DNA of 10,005 nucleotides from positions 1-10,005 of the forward strand of contig CANJHY010000168.1 in the NCBI GenBank assembly GCA_947474275.1. Direction: 5' to 3'. The translations under genes were made by a program, and so were the position numbers. Source of the DNA: PALSA-1004 sp947474275 (GTDB lineage: Bacteria > Pseudomonadota > Gammaproteobacteria > Burkholderiales > SG8-41). A model generated the notes under the pieces. That model made no database searches. It saw nothing but the letters and a program-made list of their open reading frames with translations, and had not been told where the DNA came from. Below, piece by piece: positions 6,134 to 10,005 of the stretch (position 1 is the first letter of the stretch; the number at the start of each line of letters is the position of its first letter).

Positions 6134-6982
6134 CTAGATGATTTTTTTACGGATCGCCGTCACGGCGATCTCGGCGATGATGACGACCGCGAAGATCGCG
6201 ACGAGCACCATCGCCACGCGGTCCCACTGAAAGAGGTTCATCGCGGTGTCGAGCGCCATGCCGATGCCGCCGGCGCCAACTAGTCCGAGCACCGCGGATT
6301 CACGCACGTTGATGTCCCAGCGGAACAGCACCACCGACCAGAACGCGGGCTGGATCTGCGGCCAGTAGCCCTTGGTCAGGACTGAGAACCACGGCGCGCC
6401 TGTCGCCTGCAACGCTTCTATCGTGCCCTTGTTCGCCTCTTCTATCGCTTCACCCACCAGCTTGCCAACAAAGCCGATCGACCGGAACGCAATGGCGAGC
6501 GTGCCGGCCAGCGCGCCGGGGCCGAACACCGCGACGAACAGCAGCGCCCACACCAGAGAATTGACCGAACGGCTCGCCACCAGCAACAGGCGCGCGACAA
6601 AATTGAGCGGGCGGCTGGGTGTGATGTTGTAGGCGGCCATGATGCCGATCGGGAACGCCATGACCACTGCCAGGATGGTACCGAGTGTTGCGATGTGCAG
6701 CGTCTCCACCAGCGCTTCGTGCACGCCTTTGGGGTAATAGCTGAAAGCTACCGGCCACATGCGCTTCAGCAGATCGGCCATCTGCTCAGGCGCGTCGAGC
6801 AGGAATTCCGGAATGACTTCCACAGACTGGATAGACATCACGACCGCCGTCACCATCGCGAGATAGACGGCGAAACGCGCGATCCGCTGTACCGGCGTGA
6901 ACCGCCGCCAGATCCTGGCTTCGAGCGCAGTTGTCGTCACGCCTCTCGCCTCTCGCTTCTCGCCTCTCGTCTCACTCTTCAT
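6134..6982 (-). CDS. phnE: phosphonate-type ABC transporter permease, second copy (PhnE-like)
   Basis: Inner-membrane permease of the PhnE family, 282 residues with about six membrane helices. The cytoplasmic EAA loop that contacts the ATPase is at about 178-212 (GEAIEEANKGTIEALQATGA...PQIQP), and VLGLVGAGGIG at 231-241 is a family hallmark shared with the first permease. A hydrophilic stretch around residues 50-90 precedes the core. The ATG overlaps the phnE1 stop by 11 bases, indicating translational coupling. The first 14 codons (SETRGEKREARG) are a translated 7-base repeat array and are unlikely to be conserved; a GTG at codon 15 (6938-6940) preceded by purine-rich GAGAGG units is an alternative start. 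Last gene of the phn operon; it forms the second subunit of the translocation pore with PhnE1. Confidence 0.87.
   Translation of the reverse strand: MKSETRGEKREARGVTTTALEARIWRRFTPVQRIARFAVYLAMVTAVVMSIQSVEVIPEFLLDAPEQMADLLKRMWPVAFSYYPKGVHEALVETLHIATLGTILAVVMAFPIGIMAAYNITPSRPLNFVARLLLVASRSVNSLVWALLFVAVFGPGALAGTLAIAFRSIGFVGKLVGEAIEEANKGTIEALQATGAPWFSVLTKGYWPQIQPAFWSVVLFRWDINVRESAVLGLVGAGGIGMALDTAMNLFQWDRVAMVLVAIFAVVIIAEIAVTAIRKKII
6152..6170. repeat. perfect 9-base palindrome at the 3' end of phnE2
   Basis: GATCGCCGT and ACGGCGATC flank a single C. On the plus strand it begins 22 bases after the aldolase stop, preceded by a run of seven T (6142-6148); on the minus strand it is inside the last codons of phnE2 and is followed by A residues. 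In neither direction does a T-run follow the hairpin, so it is not a standard intrinsic terminator, although it could stabilise either mRNA 3' end where the two units converge. Confidence 0.4.
6941..6975. repeat. 7-base repeat array overlapping the phnE1/phnE2 junction
   Basis: Five 7-base units on the plus strand: GCCTCTC, GCCTCTC, GCTTCTC, GCCTCTC, GTCTCAC. The first four units and the GTCT transition closely match the array at 4087-4117. On the minus strand the array is purine-rich and lies in frame at the start of phnE2, encoding RGEKREARG; 21 bases give seven residues. No inverted partner array is found nearby, in contrast to the three intergenic pairs. Confidence 0.8.
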
Positions 6983-7784
6983 CCACTTTGCCGCGCTCGA
7001 GAAAGACTGCGCGCACCCGGGTCGCCAGCAGCTCGCCGGCGAAAATCAGGAAGATGATAGAGAGCAGCATCGCACATACGAAGTCGTAATCGAAGCGCTG
7101 GAAGGCGGCAAACAGCGCGCCGCCTATGCCGCCGGCGCCAACGATGCCGACCATCGTCGAATTGCGCAGATTGGAATCGAGCTGGTAAGTCGCAAAACCG
7201 ATGAAGCGGCCGAATACCTGCGGCAGCACGCCGTAGGTGATGACGTTCATGAACGGCGCGCCGGTCGCACGTACCGCCTCGACCTGTTTCAGTGAAATCT
7301 CCTCGATCGCCTCGGCGAACAATTTGCCGATGAAGCCGATCGATGCGACTGTCAGCGCGGCTATCCCCGACAGCGCGCCGAAACCCAATGCCTTGACGAA
7401 AACAATGGCGACGATCACCGGGTGAAACGCGCGGCACAGAGCAATCAGCAGGCGGCAAGGCCATGTCACCCACACCGGCATCAGGTTGCGTGCCGCCAGC
7501 AGCCCGATCGGCAGCGACACCAGGATGCCGAGCGTAGACGCCAGCACCGCGATTTCTATGCTTTCGGTAAGCCCCTTGAGCAGAATTTCCCAGCGCGCGA
7601 AGTTCGGCGGAAACATGCGCCCGATGAAGCGCGCGCCGTTATCCAGACCGATCATGAAGCGCGCCCAGGTGAAATCCAGCAGCGAGCATGCGTAGACGAT
7701 GTAGACGACGAGCAGCATCCAGCCGGCGCGTGCCCACCAGTTGGACGGGAATGCTACGCGGACTGCTGCGGCGTTCGCGTTCAT
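6972..7784 (-). CDS. phnE: phosphonate-type ABC transporter permease, first copy (PhnE-like)
   Basis: Inner-membrane permease of the PhnE family, 270 residues. A first membrane helix lies at about 20-36, followed by a periplasmic segment, then the conserved core from about 70 to 255. The EAA loop is at 156-190 (FAEAIEEISLKQVEAVRATGAP...VLPQV) and the hallmark GIVGAGGIGGALF at 213-225. Start: the ATG overlaps the phnC stop as ATGA, a standard coupling arrangement. Its stop lies inside the start of phnE2. PhnE1 and PhnE2 are homologous (same EAA and GAGGIG blocks), so the transporter probably uses a heterodimeric channel. Which of the two corresponds to E. coli PhnE cannot be decided. Confidence 0.9.
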   Translation of the reverse strand: MNANAAAVRVAFPSNWWARAGWMLLVVYIVYACSLLDFTWARFMIGLDNGARFIGRMFPPNFARWEILLKGLTESIEIAVLASTLGILVSLPIGLLAARNLMPVWVTWPCRLLIALCRAFHPVIVAIVFVKALGFGALSGIAALTVASIGFIGKLFAEAIEEISLKQVEAVRATGAPFMNVITYGVLPQVFGRFIGFATYQLDSNLRNSTMVGIVGAGGIGGALFAAFQRFDYDFVCAMLLSIIFLIFAGELLATRVRAVFLERGKVDEE

Positions 7785-8545
7785 GCGCGGAGCCAGTCCT
7801 CCCCGCCGTATATCGTTTTCAGATGCACATCCGTGAGTCCCGCCGGTGCACCGTCATACACGACTACCCCGCCCGACATGCCGACGATGCGGTCGGCAAA
7901 CCGCTTGGCGAGTTCGACGTCATGCATGTTGACGATAATCGGAATGTTTTTCGCCGTGCCAAGATCGTGTATCAACGTCATGATCTCGACCGAGGTCTTG
8001 GGATCCAGCGACGAAGTTGGCTCGTCGGCCAGCACCAGTTTCGGGTGTTGCATCACCGCGCGCGCAATGCCCACGCGCTGGCGCTGGCCGCCGGAGAGGC
8101 TGTCGGCGCGCTGGTTGGCGAAACCCGCCAGGCCGACCACGTTGAGCAGATCGAAAGCTTCGTCGATGTCAGACTGCGGAAACTTGCGAAACCACGCCTT
8201 CAAGGGCGAGACATAGCCCAGTCGGCCCGTCAGCAGGTTTTCCATCACCGTCAGGCGTTCGACCAGGTTGTATTCCTGGAACACCATGCCAATGCCGCGG
8301 CGCGCTTCGCGCAGCGCGCGGCCCGACAGCTTGACGAGGTCCTGACCCTGAAACAGGATGGCGCCGGCGGTCGGCTCGACCAGGCGGTTGATGCAGCGGA
8401 TCAGCGTGCTCTTGCCGGTGCCCGACGGGCCGATCACCGCGGTGAATCCGCGCGCGCCAAAATCGAGGCTGATATCGCGCAGCACCGGCTTGCCGCGCGT
8501 GTATTCTTTGCTGAGGCCCTTGATGCTCAGCGCGACGTCAGTCAT
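7781..8545 (-). CDS. phnC: phosphonate-type ABC transporter ATP-binding protein
   Basis: 254-residue cytoplasmic ABC ATPase that powers import through the two PhnE-like permeases. Walker A is GPSGTGKST (39-47), the Q-loop glutamine Q90 (MVFQEYNLV), the ABC signature LSGGQ (150-154), Walker B LVLADEP (170-176) with the catalytic glutamate E175, a D-loop SSLD, and the switch histidine H208 (NMHDV). All are intact. Length and the EYNLVERLTVMENLLTGRL segment following the Q-loop are typical of PhnC. AGGAAG at 8555-8560 lies nine bases before the start codon. It follows phnD by 36 bases and overlaps the phnE1 start by four. Confidence 0.92.
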   Translation of the reverse strand: MTDVALSIKGLSKEYTRGKPVLRDISLDFGARGFTAVIGPSGTGKSTLIRCINRLVEPTAGAILFQGQDLVKLSGRALREARRGIGMVFQEYNLVERLTVMENLLTGRLGYVSPLKAWFRKFPQSDIDEAFDLLNVVGLAGFANQRADSLSGGQRQRVGIARAVMQHPKLVLADEPTSSLDPKTSVEIMTLIHDLGTAKNIPIIVNMHDVELAKRFADRIVGMSGGVVVYDGAPAGLTDVHLKTIYGGEDWLRA

Positions 8546-8581
8546 GCGCGGTTGCTTCCTGGTGGCTGCCTTTTGGCGGCT

Positions 8582-9625
8582 TTACTTCTTCGCCGCTTTT
8601 TCCTCGGCGGCTTTTTTGCGCGCTGCTTCCTCACGCGCCGATTCCTTTTCGTAAGCGGTGCGGTTGAATGCTTCGCCCGAGCCTTCGGCGACCTTGCGCA
8701 CGACTTCCCAGTCTTTCAGGTACGTAATCGGGACGAAACGGTCGGCGCCGTCGAAAGTCTTTTGCATTTCGGGCGTGAAACGGTATTCGTAGAAGCATTT
8801 CAGCATCTGGTCGCGGAACTTCGGCTCGAGGTCGTGCGCGTACGAAAACGACGAAGTGGGGAATTTCTGGCTGCGGTAAATGATCCGGTAGTCGTCTTCC
8901 TTGATCTGGCCGCGCGTGCCCATGCGATGGAACACGTCTGAGGCGACGGCCGCTCCATCGTAATCACCGGAGCCGACTCCCATCACCGAAGAATCGTGCT
9001 TGCCTGAGAACAATATCTTGTAGTCCTTGTCGGGCGTCAGTCCCTGCGGCGGGAACAGTGCGAGCGGCGCCATATGCCCGGAATTGGACGACGGCGCGGT
9101 GTGCGCGAACTTCTTGCCCTTGAGGTCGGCGAGCTTCTGGTACGGACTGTCTTTCTTGACGATCACGATCAGGTTATAGCCCTGAAATTCCTTCTCGTTC
9201 CCTTTCACCGCGAACGGCACAGCGCCGGCGATATTCACCGCAAACGCGGTCGGCCCGGTGGAGAAGCCGCCTACATGCAGCCGGCCCGAGCGCATGGCTT
9301 CGATCTCGGCAGCGTTCGACTGCACCTGGTAAAACACGACTTTCTTGCTGGTGCACTTGGCCAGATGTTCGGTGAACGGCTTGAACGCCTGCTCATACAC
9401 CGCAGGGTCTTCTACCGGCGTGTAGGTGAATACGAGCGTGTTCGGGTTTTTGAACCGCTTGGCATCCTTGGGCGTATCGGCAACGAGATCCTTGTTCTCG
9501 TCGCAATACTGCGCATCGAGATCGCCGCGGTTCTTGCAGGCATCAGCCTGCGCGAATACAGTGCCGGCGAACAGGGTCAAAATAGCGGCCAGCGCCAGCC
9601 GGGCCATGATGGTGATTGAACTCAT
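8582..9625 (-). CDS. phnD: phosphonate/phosphite/phosphate-ester binding protein of an ABC transporter (PhnD-like)
   Basis: Periplasmic solute-binding protein, 347 residues. Signal peptide at 1-25 (hydrophobic ALAAILTLFAG, probable cleavage after VFA). The mature protein carries the PhnD/PtxB family blocks: FTYTPVEDPAVYEQAFKPF (66-84), SNAAEIEAMRSGRLHVGGFS (103-122), TAPSSNSGHMAP (176-187) with the anion-binding SSNSG, and DYDGAAVASDVF (221-232). C30 and C41 near the mature N-terminus could form a disulphide. The last 20 residues are an Ala/Lys/Glu-rich tail (AREEAARKKAAEEKAAKK) beyond the usual fold. Start supported by GGAGG five bases before the ATG. Family members bind phosphonates, phosphite, hypophosphite or related anions and sequence alone does not choose; two permeases favour the phosphonate type. 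A GCGGC/GCCGC stem (8576-8596) brackets the stop codon. First gene of the operon. Confidence 0.9.
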   Translation of the reverse strand: MSSITIMARLALAAILTLFAGTVFAQADACKNRGDLDAQYCDENKDLVADTPKDAKRFKNPNTLVFTYTPVEDPAVYEQAFKPFTEHLAKCTSKKVVFYQVQSNAAEIEAMRSGRLHVGGFSTGPTAFAVNIAGAVPFAVKGNEKEFQGYNLIVIVKKDSPYQKLADLKGKKFAHTAPSSNSGHMAPLALFPPQGLTPDKDYKILFSGKHDSSVMGVGSGDYDGAAVASDVFHRMGTRGQIKEDDYRIIYRSQKFPTSSFSYAHDLEPKFRDQMLKCFYEYRFTPEMQKTFDGADRFVPITYLKDWEVVRKVAEGSGEAFNRTAYEKESAREEAARKKAAEEKAAKK

Positions 9626-9630
9626 TGTTT

Positions 9631-9635
9631 CCTCC
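9631..9635 (-). promoter_or_regulatory. strong ribosome-binding site of phnD
   Basis: GGAGG on the minus strand, five bases before the phnD ATG. It decides for the ATG at 9625 over the in-frame ATG six codons further in, which has no such site. Confidence 0.8.
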
Positions 9636-9648
9636 GTTGGTGGCGTGG

Positions 9649-9663
9649 CGGCCGCGGCGGCCG
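9649..9663 (-). promoter_or_regulatory. GC-only hairpin in the phnD leader
   Basis: Six-base arms CGGCCG and CGGCCG (self-complementary) around a three-base loop, about 14 bases upstream of the Shine-Dalgarno. It would form in the phnD mRNA leader, roughly 35-50 bases from the predicted transcript start. No role can be shown; it might affect mRNA stability or simply reflect GC content. Confidence 0.35.
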
Positions 9664-9703
9664 GCTCGTCTTAAATCCATGTTTATGACGCACGTTGTCG
9701 GAT

Positions 9704-9732
9704 ACTCTACTGAGCGCGCCAGTCAGGGTCAA
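9704..9732 (-). promoter_or_regulatory. sigma-70-like promoter of the phnDCEE operon
   Basis: On the minus strand, TTGACC (9732-9727, five of six to consensus) is separated by exactly 17 bases from TAGAGT (9709-9704, four of six). Transcription would begin near 9697, giving a leader of about 70 bases to the phnD ATG. It lies in the 135-base gap between the KTSC gene and phnD, immediately upstream of phnD in the right orientation. Confidence 0.55.
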
Positions 9733-9760
9733 GCGAATAACGGCGTCTGGCAGGACGCTC

Positions 9761-9973
9761 TCAGCGCACCCGTTTGGCGCTGAAACTTTCCTCGATTTCA
9801 TCGCGGAAATAGCTGCCCGGCGACGGCGCGTTCATCAGCCGGCGGTAAATCTCTTCCGGCACCCCCGCATACTGGTTGATGCCGCCGTTGCTGAACTCGA
9901 TTTCGAGCACGCGGTTGCGCGCGTCGTAGCCCGCCGAGCGCAGGTTGCTGGCATTGAGCCGTTTGCGTTCCAT
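9761..9973 (-). CDS. small KTSC-domain protein
   Basis: 70-residue protein consisting of one KTSC domain, named after the C-terminal region of some lysyl-tRNA synthetases and common as a free-standing small protein. The pattern is seen in order: SNLRSAGYDARNRVLEIEF, then GGINQYAGVPEEIYRRLMNAPSPGSYFRDEI, then a basic end (SAKRVR). Biochemical function is unknown; association with nucleic acid or translation is only suggested by the domain's origin. The start is certain: AGGAGGTGA, a full nine-base match to the 16S anti-Shine-Dalgarno, lies just before the ATG (9975-9983). It is on the same strand as and upstream of the phn operon, but the promoter between them suggests separate expression. Its upstream region beyond 9984 is too short here to describe. 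Confidence 0.85.
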   Translation of the reverse strand: MERKRLNASNLRSAGYDARNRVLEIEFSNGGINQYAGVPEEIYRRLMNAPSPGSYFRDEIEESFSAKRVR

Positions 9974-10005
9974 GTCACCTCCTCGCGTCTACAGCAGTTG
10001 CGGCG

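Noticed and set aside
7688..8941. 417-codon open frame on the plus strand across phnC and phnD
   Set aside because: It covers parts of two well-supported minus-strand genes and has no domain pattern. Length alone is not evidence in GC-rich DNA.

Overview
The window looks like chromosomal DNA of a GC-rich betaproteobacterium. This is inferred from the gene families: a Bug/TctC-type solute-binding protein, two small conserved hypotheticals of a kind I associate with Burkholderiales-like genomes, and strong Shine-Dalgarno sites in high-GC sequence. It contains no rRNA, tRNA, CRISPR array, transposase or phage gene that I can see. Coding density is high, and every stretch of more than 100 bases without a gene is described below.

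Left third, plus strand: a probable operon of an MFS transporter (Fsr-like), a carboxymuconolactone decarboxylase (CMD) family protein and a Bug/TctC-type solute-binding protein without a signal peptide (12-2621). The gene contents suggest uptake or sensing and catabolism of an organic, perhaps aromatic, acid, but no substrate can be read from sequence. Behind a likely promoter come two conserved hypothetical genes (2706-3278 and 3383-3997), a HAD-superfamily phosphatase (4130-4924) and a PLP-dependent low-specificity L-threonine aldolase (5099-6130).

Right part, minus strand: a four-gene ABC transporter operon read right to left, phnD-phnC-phnE1-phnE2 (9625 down to 6134), of the phosphonate/phosphite/phosphate-ester type. 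It has a good sigma-70-like promoter upstream, a strong Shine-Dalgarno on phnD, and overlapping gene ends (ATGA between phnC and phnE1, 11 bases between phnE1 and phnE2). No phosphonate-degrading gene lies in the window. It converges on the aldolase gene with only 3 bases between stop codons. Upstream of phnD, on the same strand, is a 70-residue KTSC-domain protein.

The most unusual signal is not a gene. The three consecutive gaps at 3279-3382, 3998-4129 and 4925-5098 are each filled by a pair of short tandem-repeat arrays (7-, 8- and 9-base units) in inverted orientation: a purine-rich array just after the upstream stop and its pyrimidine-rich counterpart just before the next start. A fourth array with the same 7-base unit forms the first codons of phnE2 on the other strand. 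These look like one class of mobile or expanding intergenic repeat.
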